Of a DNA stretch of 50,843 nucleotides, positions 26,831 through 35,676 are shown piece after piece (position 1 is the first letter of the stretch; each line of letters opens with the position of its first letter). The position numbers and the translations under genes are program-made. This DNA comes from Candidatus Binatia bacterium (lineage in GTDB: Bacteria > Desulfobacterota > Binatia > UBA9968 > JAJDTQ01): assembly GCA_022824205.1 (NCBI GenBank), contig JAJEAI010000058.1, forward strand, positions 1-50,843, in the 5' to 3' direction. Below the pieces are notes generated by a model. The model had not been told where the DNA came from. It searched no databases and saw nothing but the letters and a program-made list of their open reading frames with translations.

Positions 26831-27877
26831 TCACGTTGCGCTGCGTGCGCGCCGGATCATTGCGTCAACCTCCGGAGTGGCATTGAACGGCACGATTTCG
26901 ACGTTGGGGTGGGCACGGGTAAACACACGAAACACCTCGTCGGCGAAGGCCTGTCCGATCTGCTCGACACCGTTGAAGTCCAGGATCACCTTCGTGAAGC
27001 GGTCGAAGCGAGTCAATAGCCGCTTTGCTTGTGAACGCGATATCAATGCCTCGTCGCCATACTGAACCAAGTGGACCGGGACGACGGTTTTCGAGAAACC
27101 GTAGTCTCCATCCGCGGCATAGTCGTCGAACACTTGTTTCAGGGTTTTCGTTGTTCCGTTGCTCAGTTCAAGAACGACCAAGGTGCCGCGAAAGCCTGTC
27201 GCGTCGGCGTTCAACCCGACTTCCTGGATCCAGTCCTGCTTTCTCGTACCGTCATGCAAGAAGAAAACCTTGTGGGATAGAATGTTGAACTCGTCGAACA
27301 GACGCGACGTGAAGAAGATGCCTTCACCCGTGTGGTGCTCGGGATCGGTAGTCAGTTTCCCCTTGGCCAATTCGAGAACCGCATGTCGCTCGTCGTCCAG
27401 TCCCAGCGCCCTCGTTATCTTGCGAAAGATCCCCTCTCCGTCGTCGATGAGACTCATACTGCAATCGACGGCTGTTCGCGCCATCAATACTCTCACCGAT
27501 GTGCCCGACGAGTGATCGATCGCATTGTTCAGCATCTCCGTGAAGCCATATTGCCAAACGCGCCGGGCGTTGTCCGGGATTCCCGACAGCAGAGGCGCGA
27601 CCTCTGTCCGCCAGACCGCGTCCTCATCCGCCGCTTCACCGAGTGGGACGAAGAACTCCTTTTTGTCCAAAACGGCCAGCGAGTATCGGCGATTCCGCGT
27701 CACGCCGTCCGCGGTCAAGAATCCATCCGCAACGAGACGACCGAGGTGTTTGTTCACGGCTTGGCGTGAGATATCGAAATAGTCGGCACAAATCTGCGCG
27801 ACATCTTCGGGATGGGCACGGACATGCCCAAGGATATAATCCCGAATCGCACGGCCCCGCTCCCTTGTCCGGCGCAC
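26831..27877 (-). CDS. HTH - histidine-kinase-type ATPase - STAS-like (DUF4325) regulator
   Basis: About 348 residues in three parts. Residues 1-60: winged-helix HTH (ICADYFDISRQAVNKHLGRL). About 85-200: a GHKL-type ATP-binding domain with N-box FTEMLNNAIDHSSG, G1 DDGEGIF and G2 HTGEGIFF, closest in style to SpoIIAB/RsbW anti-sigma kinases. C-terminal about 260-335: STAS-like DUF4325 segment VILDFNGVEQIGQAFADEVF. Anti-sigma kinases act on separate STAS proteins, so having both plus DNA binding in one chain suggests a self-contained ATP-dependent switch. Start chosen at GTG 27877, nine bases after AGGAGG; a TTG at 27901 lies ahead of that SD. Base composition is lower in GC than its neighbours. 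Confidence 0.75.
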   Translation of the reverse strand: MRRTRERGRAIRDYILGHVRAHPEDVAQICADYFDISRQAVNKHLGRLVADGFLTADGVTRNRRYSLAVLDKKEFFVPLGEAADEDAVWRTEVAPLLSGIPDNARRVWQYGFTEMLNNAIDHSSGTSVRVLMARTAVDCSMSLIDDGEGIFRKITRALGLDDERHAVLELAKGKLTTDPEHHTGEGIFFTSRLFDEFNILSHKVFFLHDGTRKQDWIQEVGLNADATGFRGTLVVLELSNGTTKTLKQVFDDYAADGDYGFSKTVVPVHLVQYGDEALISRSQAKRLLTRFDRFTKVILDFNGVEQIGQAFADEVFRVFTRAHPNVEIVPFNATPEVDAMIRRARSAT

Positions 27878-27878
27878 G

Positions 27879-27944
27879 ATGTCAACCCTCCTCTTTGTCA
27901 ACGCTCATGAAACCCATTGTCAATCTTATAAATTCAATTGTCAA
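27879..27944. promoter_or_regulatory. Array of TTGTCAA heptamers upstream of the HTH-ATPase gene
   Basis: TTGTCAA occurs at 27895-27901, 27917-27923 and 27938-27944, spaced 22 and 21 bases (two helical turns), with a variant ATGTCAA at 27879-27885. On the minus strand these read TTGACAA, so some may be -35 boxes; an AT-rich stretch containing TATAAG lies between two of them. The even spacing suggests a regulator binding one face of the DNA. Confidence 0.5.
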
Positions 27945-28116
27945 CCCTTTGTGTCCGGAAAGGGTACCGGGTCGCTCCTGCCGGTAGTCTGCGCTTGCGA
28001 ACGGGATGACTCCGGCTTTACGCCCTCCACCGGAATTGCTAATTTTTTTGACATTTCGGGGCTCGTGCTTCCGTGTCCGGAGGGGCGGGCATTTTGATCG
28101 ATTCAAGGAGGAAAGA

Positions 28117-28620
28117 ATGGACGCCGATGCCAAGAAGATCGCTTTGCGCATGATTCCCTACGGACTGTACATCCTCACCGGTGAGGCCAAGGACGGCCGG
28201 GTGGCCGCGGCCACGGTGAACTGGGTGACCCAGGCGTCCTTTGCGCCGCCGCTGGTGGTGGTGGGTGTGAAGGCGGATTCGGGGGCGCACGACATCATCA
28301 AGGAGTCCGGCAGCTTTGCCCTGAACGTCCTGGGCAAGGGGCAGCAGGGCCAAGCCTTCACGTTCTTCAAGTCGCTGGAGCGGGAAGGGGACACCATCGG
28401 CGGCGAGGCGTTCTCCGCGGGCGCCACGGGTGCTCCGGTGCTGGCCAACGCGCCGGCCTTCGTCGAGTGCAAGCTTGTGGATACGGTGGAGAAGGGCGAC
28501 CACTCCGTGTTCATCGGGGAAGTGGTGGAGGCCGGCGTAAGGGGCGAGATCTCCGGCCGTGCCGATGACGCCACGCTCCTGCTCAAGGACCTGGGCGACT
28601 CGGTCTTCTACGGCGGCTGA
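28117..28620 (+). CDS. Flavin reductase-like domain protein
   Basis: A 167-residue flavin reductase-family protein (split-barrel FMN-binding fold): YGLYILTGEAKDGRVAAATVNWVTQASFAPPLVVVGV is split by the conserved pattern of a flavin site, followed by FALNVLGKGQQ. Such proteins supply reduced FMN to monooxygenases or bind flavin on their own. The ATG at 28117 has a near-perfect AAGGAGGAAAGA upstream. It is the first plus-strand gene of the stretch leading into the glycolate oxidase genes, with a strong hairpin just after it. Confidence 0.83.
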   Translation: MDADAKKIALRMIPYGLYILTGEAKDGRVAAATVNWVTQASFAPPLVVVGVKADSGAHDIIKESGSFALNVLGKGQQGQAFTFFKSLEREGDTIGGEAFSAGATGAPVLANAPAFVECKLVDTVEKGDHSVFIGEVVEAGVRGEISGRADDATLLLKDLGDSVFYGG

Positions 28621-28630
28621 TACAAGGCGC

Positions 28631-28670
28631 CCGGAGCGCACCGGACTCCAGGCGGGGCGGTGCGCTCCGG
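28631..28670 (+). promoter_or_regulatory. Perfect 13-base-pair hairpin just ahead of glcD
   Basis: Arms CCGGAGCGCACCG (28631-28643) and CGGTGCGCTCCGG (28658-28670) pair perfectly across a 14-base loop. There is no T-run, and the stem ends six bases before the glcD ATG, where the ribosome-binding site should be. It could end the flavin reductase transcript, stabilise the RNA, or control glcD translation. Confidence 0.55.
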
Positions 28671-28676
28671 CGCGGC

Positions 28677-30113
28677 ATGTCGTTTATGACAACCTCGAGG
28701 CTCGTCGGCTGGTTGCAGGACATCGTGGGCAACGACGGCGTGGTGTCGCATCCCACGGAGTTGAGCGTCTACGACTGCGACGGGTACACGCTGGAGAAGT
28801 CGGCTCCGGACGTCGTGGTGCTGCCTCGTTCCACGGACGAGGTAGCCGCGGTCCTCAAGCGCCTCCAGTGTGAGGGCGTTCCGTTCGTGCCGCGCGGCAC
28901 CGGAACGGGGCTGAGCGGCGGCTGCCTTCCCCTGGGGGCGCCGGTCATGGTGAGCCTGAGCCGCATGAACCGTATCCTGGAGCTGGACCCGGCCAATCGC
29001 CGCGCCGTGGTCCAGAGCGGTGTGATCAATTCGTGGGTAAGCCGGGCGGCCAAACCCCACGGACTCCACTACGTCCCGGACCCTTCGAGCCAGATGGCCT
29101 GCTCCATCGGCGGCAACGTCGCGGAGAACTCGGGCGGCCCGCACACGCTCAAGTACGGTGTCACCACCAACCACGTGCTCGGGGTGACGCTGGTGCTCCC
29201 GGACGGTGAAGTCGTCCGTCTCGGCGGCATGACCGAGGATGGGCCGGGATACGATCTCCTGGGCGTCACCGTAGGCTCGGAGGGCACCTTCGGCATCGTC
29301 ACCGAGGCGATTCTCAAGCTCCAGCCGTTGCCCCAGGGGTGCAAGACGCTCCTGGCGGTGTTCGATTCCGTGGCCGACGGCAGCGCCGCGGTGTCCGCCA
29401 TCATCGCTGGCGGCATCGTCCCCGCCGCCCTGGAGATGCTCGATCACCTGATCATCCAGGCGGTGGAGGACGCTTTCCATTTCGGCTTCCCGCGCGCGGC
29501 CGGCGCGGTGTTGATCGCCGAGCTTGACGGACTGGAGGCCGGTCTGGAGAGGGCCGCCGGCAAGGTCCGGGAGGTCTGCGAGGCCAACGGCGCCACCGAG
29601 ATACGGGTCGCCCGCGACGACCGCGAACGCGAAGCGTTGTGGAAGTGCCGCAAGCGCGCCTTCGGCGCCCTGGGGCGGCTCGCCCCCAACTTCTGCTGCC
29701 AGGACGGCGTGGTGCCGCCGAACCGGCTGCCGGAGATCATGGAGCGCGTCGCCGCCATCGGCAAGGCCTACGACCTCCGGATCGGCAACGTGTTCCACGC
29801 GGGCGACGGCAACATCCATCCCATCCTGCTCTATGACGAGCGTGACCGGGACGAAACCGAACGGGTCGTGGCCGCCGGCCGCGAAATACTGCGGGAGTGC
29901 GTGAGGCTCGGCGGCAGCCTGACCGGCGAGCATGGCATCGGGGTTGAGAAGGTGGCGTTGATGCCGTTGATCTTCACGCCGGACGACCTGCGCACCATGG
30001 AGGCGGTGCGCGCCGTGTTCGATCCCGGCGACCGTTGCAACCCCAACAAGATTTTCCCCTCGGCGGAGGAACGGGTCGAGGTGCGAACGCCGCGGCGTCA
30101 GGCGGCGATGTAG
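28677..30113 (+). CDS. glcD: Glycolate oxidase FAD subunit GlcD
   Basis: A 478-residue flavoprotein of the FAD-binding_4/FAD-oxidase_C family: RGTGTGLSGGCLP and NVAENSGGPHTLKYGVT in the FAD domain, and NVFHAGDGNIHP and GSLTGEHGIGVEK in the C-terminal domain. GlcD with GlcE and GlcF oxidises glycolate (or D-lactate and other 2-hydroxy acids) to the oxo acid at the membrane. The start is ATG 28677, or ATG 28686 in the same frame; neither has an SD, and the preceding hairpin covers that region. Confidence 0.92.
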   Translation: MSFMTTSRLVGWLQDIVGNDGVVSHPTELSVYDCDGYTLEKSAPDVVVLPRSTDEVAAVLKRLQCEGVPFVPRGTGTGLSGGCLPLGAPVMVSLSRMNRILELDPANRRAVVQSGVINSWVSRAAKPHGLHYVPDPSSQMACSIGGNVAENSGGPHTLKYGVTTNHVLGVTLVLPDGEVVRLGGMTEDGPGYDLLGVTVGSEGTFGIVTEAILKLQPLPQGCKTLLAVFDSVADGSAAVSAIIAGGIVPAALEMLDHLIIQAVEDAFHFGFPRAAGAVLIAELDGLEAGLERAAGKVREVCEANGATEIRVARDDREREALWKCRKRAFGALGRLAPNFCCQDGVVPPNRLPEIMERVAAIGKAYDLRIGNVFHAGDGNIHPILLYDERDRDETERVVAAGREILRECVRLGGSLTGEHGIGVEKVALMPLIFTPDDLRTMEAVRAVFDPGDRCNPNKIFPSAEERVEVRTPRRQAAM

Positions 30114-30232
30114 GTGGCGCGGCCGGGGTGTTCCTTCAGGTTGCTGCGTGAAGCGACCTGCGTCTTCGGGGCATGTGGGCGAGGGGGGCAACGCCGCCTG
30201 CCGGCACCGGACGTGTCACGGAGGAGGTGTGT

Positions 30233-31561
30233 ATGAGCCGTGCATCTCTTGTCGAGTCGACGCCGGACTGGGATGGTTTCGACGACGATCTGCGCCTGTT
30301 CGAGGTGGCCGCCGGAACGTCGACCGATTGTGTGCGCTTCACCATTGACGGCGTCCCGCCGGAACGGGTTCTGTTGCCCAACTCGGCGGAGCAGGTTTGC
30401 CGCATCCTGCAAATCGCCACGGCCCGCGGCGTCGCGCTGGTGCCAGCGGGTTTCGGCGCTCATCTGGGCCTGGGTGCGCCTCCGGGGAGGCCGTATGCCG
30501 TGCTCTCGCTGGCCTCGATCGACGCGTTGCTGGACCACCAGCCCGCCAACATGACCGTCACCACCCAAGCGGGCATGAGCGTGGCCGAGCTTCAGGCCGC
30601 CGTGGCCGGGAGCGGTCAGTGGCTGCCCGTGGAACCGCCCCTTCCAGCGGCCACCAGCGTGGGCGGTCTGATCAGCGCCGACCTGAGCGGCCCGTCGCGC
30701 TTCTCCCAGGGAACCGTGCGGGACCTGCTTGTCGGCATCACGGTGGCGCGGGCGGACGGGACCCTCGTAAAGAGCGGTGGGAGGGTGGTCAAGAACGTCG
30801 CCGGCTATGATCTGGCCAAGCTCTACTGCGGGGCGCTGGGAACCTTGGGAGTCATCGTCGAGGCAACCTTCAAGCTGCGCGCACTTCCTGCGGCGGTGGC
30901 GGTGGCACGGGTAGCCTGTTCCGACATGGCGGTGGCACGGGAACTGTTGGAGCGAATCCGCACCGCGCCCGTGGAACCTCACCTGATCGAACTCCTGACG
31001 CCAATCCCGTCCGCTGGCGGCGATTGCGTCATCGTGGTCGCTTTCCGCGGTTCCCGAGAAGAGGTGGCAAAGCAGCAAGAGACTCTGCGGGCGCTGGCGC
31101 ATGGGAAGACGATGGAGGAACGGGTGGGGGACGCTGCCGCTGCGGCCTTGGCCGAATTACGGGATGCCAACGTGCGGGGCGAGGCATTTCTGAAGCTCAA
31201 GGCGAGCCTTCTTCCCACCGAGCTCCCGCCGTTCGTGTCGGCGCTGGAAGACGCGAGCGGGGAACACGGCTTGACGATGGCGGTGCAGGCACATGCGGGC
31301 AACGGCATCGTTCGCGTTCGCGTTCACCATCCGAATGTGGAAGATACGGGCGGTTCGGCGCGGGCCTTGGTGGAGCAGTTGCGCGCCGCGGCGGCGGCGT
31401 TGGGCGGCACGCTGGTCGTGGAACAAGTGGCTCCCGACCTCAAGCCGGGCCTGGACGTCTGGGGCGGCGGGATCGAAGCGCTGCCCCTGATGCGGCGCAT
31501 CAAGGAGGCCCTGGATCCCGGGGGAGTCCTGTCGCCGGGCCGGTTTGTCGGCGGGATTTAA
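30233..31561 (+). CDS. glcE: Glycolate oxidase FAD-binding subunit GlcE
   Basis: A 442-residue FAD-binding subunit: SVGGLISADLSGPSRFSQG, TVRDLLVGITVARADG, and GRVVKNVAGYDLAKLYCGALG, all typical of GlcE. It is longer than the usual roughly 350 residues through its N-terminal and C-terminal parts. The ATG at 30233 follows GGAGGAGG. It lies 119 bases after glcD. The third subunit follows after a 217-base gap that holds a repeat element. Confidence 0.88.
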   Translation: MSRASLVESTPDWDGFDDDLRLFEVAAGTSTDCVRFTIDGVPPERVLLPNSAEQVCRILQIATARGVALVPAGFGAHLGLGAPPGRPYAVLSLASIDALLDHQPANMTVTTQAGMSVAELQAAVAGSGQWLPVEPPLPAATSVGGLISADLSGPSRFSQGTVRDLLVGITVARADGTLVKSGGRVVKNVAGYDLAKLYCGALGTLGVIVEATFKLRALPAAVAVARVACSDMAVARELLERIRTAPVEPHLIELLTPIPSAGGDCVIVVAFRGSREEVAKQQETLRALAHGKTMEERVGDAAAAALAELRDANVRGEAFLKLKASLLPTELPPFVSALEDASGEHGLTMAVQAHAGNGIVRVRVHHPNVEDTGGSARALVEQLRAAAAALGGTLVVEQVAPDLKPGLDVWGGGIEALPLMRRIKEALDPGGVLSPGRFVGGI

Positions 31562-31630
31562 GGCCTGCGTCGCGTAAGAATGAATCCATGCGGGCGAGCC
31601 GAGGAATGCGCCGTTGGGCCCCTCTCCACC

Positions 31631-31727
31631 CCTGGATTCCCGCTTCCGCGGGAATGACGGTGTGGGATGAGGGTTCTGTATGGTGGTTGAGCGGAAGTCT
31701 TGAGATAGTCTGGGAAGCAGGATTGAG
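31631..31727. repeat. Decayed copy 3 of the miniature element, between glcE and glcF
   Basis: Bases 31631-31658 are identical to the 28-base terminal repeat of the other copies. The following segment (AAGTCTTGAGATAGTCTGGG) is a diverged form of the side arm at 25.7 kb (GAGTCTTGACACATCCTGGG). It splits the glycolate oxidase operon without hitting a gene. The 217-base gap holds nothing else evident. Confidence 0.75.
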
Positions 31728-31778
31728 GAATAAAGTTGGCCTTTTGCCTGATTTTCGGGAAAGGGATGTCTTCGACCG

Positions 31779-33056
31779 ATGAGCTCAAAACTGGCTGACT
31801 TCGAAGACTCGGGGAATTGCATACATTGCGGGCTCTGCATCGCGTCGTGCCCGACGTTTCTGGAACTGGGAACCGAGATCGACTCGCCGCGAGGCCGCAT
31901 TCAGCTCATGCGCTCCCTTCGCGACGGGACGGTGCCGCTGGACGACACGAGCGTGCGGCATCTGGATCTCTGTCTCGGCTGCCGCGCGTGCGAGACCACG
32001 TGTCCATCCGGAGTGCGCTACGGCGCCCTCATCGAAGGCGCGCGCGAGTTCGTCGAATCCCGCCACCGGCGCTCCTGGTGGGAGCGCATGAAGCGCGGCC
32101 TGCTGAACCGTGCCTTGCCCAATCCCACGATCATGAAGACGTTCGGCTGGGCGGTGCGCTGGATGACACGGCTCGGGCTTCGGCGTCTGGCCGGAACAAG
32201 GCTTCTGCCGGCGTCCGTCCGCCGCTCGCTACGCTATCTGCCGGAACCGGAAACGCCCTTCCGCTCCGTGAATCTTCCGGAGATCACGGCGCCGGCGGGT
32301 GCGGCGAGGCACCGCGTGGGCCTGCTCGCCGGATGCGTCATGCAGAGCCTCTTCGGGGACACGCACGCGAGCACGGTGCGGCTGCTGACGCAGCACGGTT
32401 GCGAGGTCCGGGTTCCGCCCGGAGCCGGGTGCTGCGGCGCCTTGCCGTTGCACAACGGCGACCGGGAGCGGGGTCTGGCGCTGGCGCGCCGCACCGTCGC
32501 CGCGTTCGATGGCCTGGACGTCGACGCGGTGCTGACCAACGCGGCCGGTTGCGGCGCGGCCATGCGGGAATACGGCGCGCATTTCAAGGACCATCCCGGC
32601 TATCGGGCGGCGGCCGAACGTGTTGCCGCCAAGGTGCGGGATGTGGCAGAGTTCCTTCACGGCTTGCCCGAGTTCGCGCCCGGAAGGAGCGTGAACGTCA
32701 AGGTGGCGTATCACGACGCGTGCCACCTGCTGAACGGGCAGGGCGTGGAGGCGCAGCCGCGTGAGCTTCTCAAGAACATCGCCGGTATCGAGTGGATCGA
32801 TCTCCAGGAAGCGGATGTGTGCTGCGGCAGCGCGGGAACCTACAATCTCACGGAACCGGAGCTGGCCGGCAGGCTGGCTGCGCGAAAGGCCAGGAACGTG
32901 GTGGCGACCGGAGCGGACGTGCTCGTGACCGGGAATCCGGGCTGCATCCTGCAGATCCGGGCGGCGCTCCGGGAGCAGGGATCGACCATCCGTGTCGTGC
33001 ACACCGCGGACTTCCTGGCCGAGGCTTATACCCACGGGGCGCAGGCGCGGAGTTAG
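31779..33056 (+). CDS. glcF: Glycolate oxidase iron-sulfur subunit GlcF
   Basis: A 425-residue subunit with two 4Fe-4S motifs (CIHCGLCIASCP near residue 17, CLGCRACETTCP near residue 65) and two cysteine-rich CCG domains (CCGALPLHNGD and CCGSAGTYNL) that pass electrons to quinone. ATG start at 31779. The next gene begins 28 bases later, so the amidohydrolase downstream may be cotranscribed. Confidence 0.92.
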   Translation: MSSKLADFEDSGNCIHCGLCIASCPTFLELGTEIDSPRGRIQLMRSLRDGTVPLDDTSVRHLDLCLGCRACETTCPSGVRYGALIEGAREFVESRHRRSWWERMKRGLLNRALPNPTIMKTFGWAVRWMTRLGLRRLAGTRLLPASVRRSLRYLPEPETPFRSVNLPEITAPAGAARHRVGLLAGCVMQSLFGDTHASTVRLLTQHGCEVRVPPGAGCCGALPLHNGDRERGLALARRTVAAFDGLDVDAVLTNAAGCGAAMREYGAHFKDHPGYRAAAERVAAKVRDVAEFLHGLPEFAPGRSVNVKVAYHDACHLLNGQGVEAQPRELLKNIAGIEWIDLQEADVCCGSAGTYNLTEPELAGRLAARKARNVVATGADVLVTGNPGCILQIRAALREQGSTIRVVHTADFLAEAYTHGAQARS

Positions 33057-33084
33057 ACCGGCCCGCCCGGAACGGAGGCATCCC

Positions 33085-34221
33085 ATGAGAGACGGCATTC
33101 GCATACTCGACAGCGACATGCACGTGTTCGAGCCCCACGACCTCTACCTGACCTACATGGACCCCAAGTGGGGCGATCGCATCCCGCGGGGCGAGGTGCG
33201 GGAAAGGCGCGAGGGCCAGGGGCTGACGCTGCACGGCATGACCCGCTACGTGCTCGGCGACGGCACGCCGATCCGCACTCCGGGAAAGGTCGTGAAGTTT
33301 CACGAGAAGCGCCAGAAGGATGCCTACATCAAGCCCGCGAGCCAGAACTACAACAACGTCTCGCAGATCGAGGCCATGGACGAAGAGGGGCTGGACGTGG
33401 CCGTTCAGTTCCGTACCTCGCCGCTGCATACCAACGAGGACTTCGAACCGGACTACGCCAATGATCTGTGCAAGGCCTGGAACGACTGGATGCACGACTT
33501 CTGCAGTGCCGATACGTCGCGGCTCAAGGGTTCCGCGCTGATCACGCTGCACGACGTCGACCTCGCGGTGGAAGAGGCACGTCGCTCGGTAAGGGATCTG
33601 GGCGCCATAGGACTGTCCCTGTGTCCGGAACCCATCAACGGGCTCCATATCCACGACAGGTACTTCGATCCGCTGTGGGCCGAGGCCATAGACCTGGACG
33701 TGCCCATCTGCTTCCATCCGCCGGCCCGGCCCAACCAGGTCCAGGTGTCGCGCCGCTTCGAGGACCATCCCAACGAAGAGTTGCTGGTGAATCCGCTGCG
33801 CAACCCGGTGGAGCTGATCCTGGCCGTCAGCGCCTTCTGTGCCGGCGGGGTTCTGGAGAAGTTCCCCAAGCTGCGGGTGGCGTTTCTCGAAGGCAACTGT
33901 AGCTGGCTGCCGTGGCTGATGTATCGCCTGGACGAGTACTGCGAGCTCCAGGGAGCCATGGCGGACATCCCGTTGCGCAAGAAGCCCAGCGAATATTTCC
34001 GCGAGCAGTGCTTCATCTCCGCGGACGTGGACGAAGCGCTGGTGGTGAGCGTCATCGACTACATGGGCGACGACAACATCGTCTTCTCCACGGACTATCC
34101 GCACATCGACTCGCGCTGGCCCGAGGCCGTCTCCACCTTCGAATCCATCCCCGGGCTGAAGAAGGAATCCCGTGAGAAGATCCTCTGGGACAACTGCGCG
34201 CGGCTGTACGGATTGGATTAG
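33085..34221 (+). CDS. Amidohydrolase_2-family protein (DSDMHVFEP type)
   Basis: A 378-residue amidohydrolase: LDSDMHVFEP at the N-terminus, the His of ICFHPPARPN and the Asp of FSTDYPHIDSRW as metal ligands, ending in WDNCARLYGL. The ATG at 33085 follows ACGGAGG. It is closely similar to 38670-39785 throughout (MDPKWGDRIP/MNPKWGDRIP, FRTSPLH, LTLHDVD/ITLHDVD, FLEGNC-WLPWL). First gene of a module with the hydrolase and SDR that follow. Likely a decarboxylase or hydrolase of a carboxylic acid, substrate unknown. Confidence 0.86.
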   Translation: MRDGIRILDSDMHVFEPHDLYLTYMDPKWGDRIPRGEVRERREGQGLTLHGMTRYVLGDGTPIRTPGKVVKFHEKRQKDAYIKPASQNYNNVSQIEAMDEEGLDVAVQFRTSPLHTNEDFEPDYANDLCKAWNDWMHDFCSADTSRLKGSALITLHDVDLAVEEARRSVRDLGAIGLSLCPEPINGLHIHDRYFDPLWAEAIDLDVPICFHPPARPNQVQVSRRFEDHPNEELLVNPLRNPVELILAVSAFCAGGVLEKFPKLRVAFLEGNCSWLPWLMYRLDEYCELQGAMADIPLRKKPSEYFREQCFISADVDEALVVSVIDYMGDDNIVFSTDYPHIDSRWPEAVSTFESIPGLKKESREKILWDNCARLYGLD

Positions 34222-34233
34222 GACAGGATATCC

Positions 34234-35616
34234 ATGACAAGGCGAAGTGCTGTTTGGGCTCCTCCCGCGGAGGTGTCGCGGGAGGAGTGTCTCGCCGACT
34301 CCAGGGCGGTTCTGGCCATGCCGGACATCCCGCTCAAGGAGTACGAAGACTTGGTTCGTATCGAGGCCGTGGGGCTGGAATGGGACGTCGGCGCGCAGAT
34401 CTACGAGCCGGAGGACCCGGCGAAGATCGTGGTGGGCGCGGACGGGAAGAAGGCGGGGGCCTACCTGCTCTCCGGCGGCGACGGCGACTTCAAGACCATG
34501 GCGCCGGTGGCGCGCCTCCTCGCCGGGAAGTTCGGCTTCAAGGTGGCCACCATGACCTATCCCGGCCGGCTCTGTCTCGACGATCCGTCGCGCAACTGGC
34601 CCGCGGACACCATCAATCCCGACGGCACCATCCGCACCCCCATCTGGCTTACCGGCGAGCACGTCACGCCGGACCAGTACGAGGTGGTGAAGGACAGCTC
34701 GCTGCGCGAACGCTACGGCACCCGCACCGTGCTCCACGCCAAGCCCGGCACGACCTTCTGGCACCGCCTCGCGGGCTGGCCCGCGGCCTTCGAGGAGGGC
34801 GGCAAGCAGGTGATGGCGCGGAATCTTCCGGACGGAGAATACTCCGTGTACGTGCACGGGCACTCCACCGGCGGCCCCTTCGTCTTCATGCTGTCACAGC
34901 GGGTTCCCAACATTGCCGGCGTCATGGCGGTGGAGAACTCCTCCTTCGGCTACATCAACCAAGCCAAGCTGGCGGTGCAAGGCTCCCTGGGAGCCATCGG
35001 CGACTACGAAAGGCGGGTGACCGAGACCAGCCGGGTGGACCCGTTCTATGAGCTGTACATCCGCACGTGGCGCGACAAGGCCCGCTACATCGGCCCGGAG
35101 AAACTGGGACAGGACGGCCCCGTGGCGCTCATGCGCCTGCCGCTGGTGATCGAGGAAGTGATGGAGGCGTGGGAAGCGGCCAGGAACGAGCCCCAGTTCA
35201 AGTGCGAGTACGTCGTGAGCATGAACATCGAGGCATCGCTGGAAGCCGGGGCGCGCGCCACGGCCGAGCGGCTGGGCCTTGATGCAAAGGGCACCGAAGC
35301 GCTGGTGCGGCAGTATCTGGGCTACGGGCGCGAGCTCCAGGGACCGGGCGTCAAGCCCGTGCCGCCGGTCCTCTTCTGCGTCACCAAGGACAGCCGCGAT
35401 CACAGCGCCGACTCCTACCGCAGCTTGGTGATGCCCATGTTCGCGCGCATGGAACCGGCTCCCAAGACCGCGCTGGTGCATTTCCAGGCCGGGGTCCATT
35501 CCTACTGGACCCCGGAAACGGACCTGCCGCTCGGCGTGGCGCCGGGCGTTGCCAAGACCTGGCACGACGCCATTACCGGCGGGTACTTCCTTGTGGGGAA
35601 CGGACAGGGCGGCTGA
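34234..35616 (+). CDS. Large alpha/beta-hydrolase-like protein of unknown function
   Basis: A 460-residue protein with a serine-hydrolase elbow HGHSTGGPFVF (about residues 210-220) after a strand YSVYVHG, and an earlier AYLLSGGDGDFKTMAP that could hold the oxyanion hole. FCVTKDSRDHSAD and LVHFQAGVHSYW near the C-terminus could supply Asp and His. The first 60 and the middle 100 residues fit no family I can name. The ATG lies 12 bases after the amidohydrolase, which suggests a shared pathway. No signal peptide. Assignment to the alpha/beta-hydrolase fold rests mainly on GHSTGG. Confidence 0.55.
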   Translation: MTRRSAVWAPPAEVSREECLADSRAVLAMPDIPLKEYEDLVRIEAVGLEWDVGAQIYEPEDPAKIVVGADGKKAGAYLLSGGDGDFKTMAPVARLLAGKFGFKVATMTYPGRLCLDDPSRNWPADTINPDGTIRTPIWLTGEHVTPDQYEVVKDSSLRERYGTRTVLHAKPGTTFWHRLAGWPAAFEEGGKQVMARNLPDGEYSVYVHGHSTGGPFVFMLSQRVPNIAGVMAVENSSFGYINQAKLAVQGSLGAIGDYERRVTETSRVDPFYELYIRTWRDKARYIGPEKLGQDGPVALMRLPLVIEEVMEAWEAARNEPQFKCEYVVSMNIEASLEAGARATAERLGLDAKGTEALVRQYLGYGRELQGPGVKPVPPVLFCVTKDSRDHSADSYRSLVMPMFARMEPAPKTALVHFQAGVHSYWTPETDLPLGVAPGVAKTWHDAITGGYFLVGNGQGG

Positions 35617-35676
35617 GGACCGTCGCCGCGGTCAAGCCCGAGGCGCGCCGATCCCGGACGACCCGAGGATTCTCTC

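Noticed and set aside
30098..31102. Minus-strand open frames over glcE
   Set aside because: GlcE on plus has a complete set of family motifs and an SD; the minus frame is its shadow.
32848..34863. A 671-codon minus-strand open frame
   Set aside because: Antisense of the plus-strand glcF end, amidohydrolase and hydrolase genes, which have starts, SDs and motifs.
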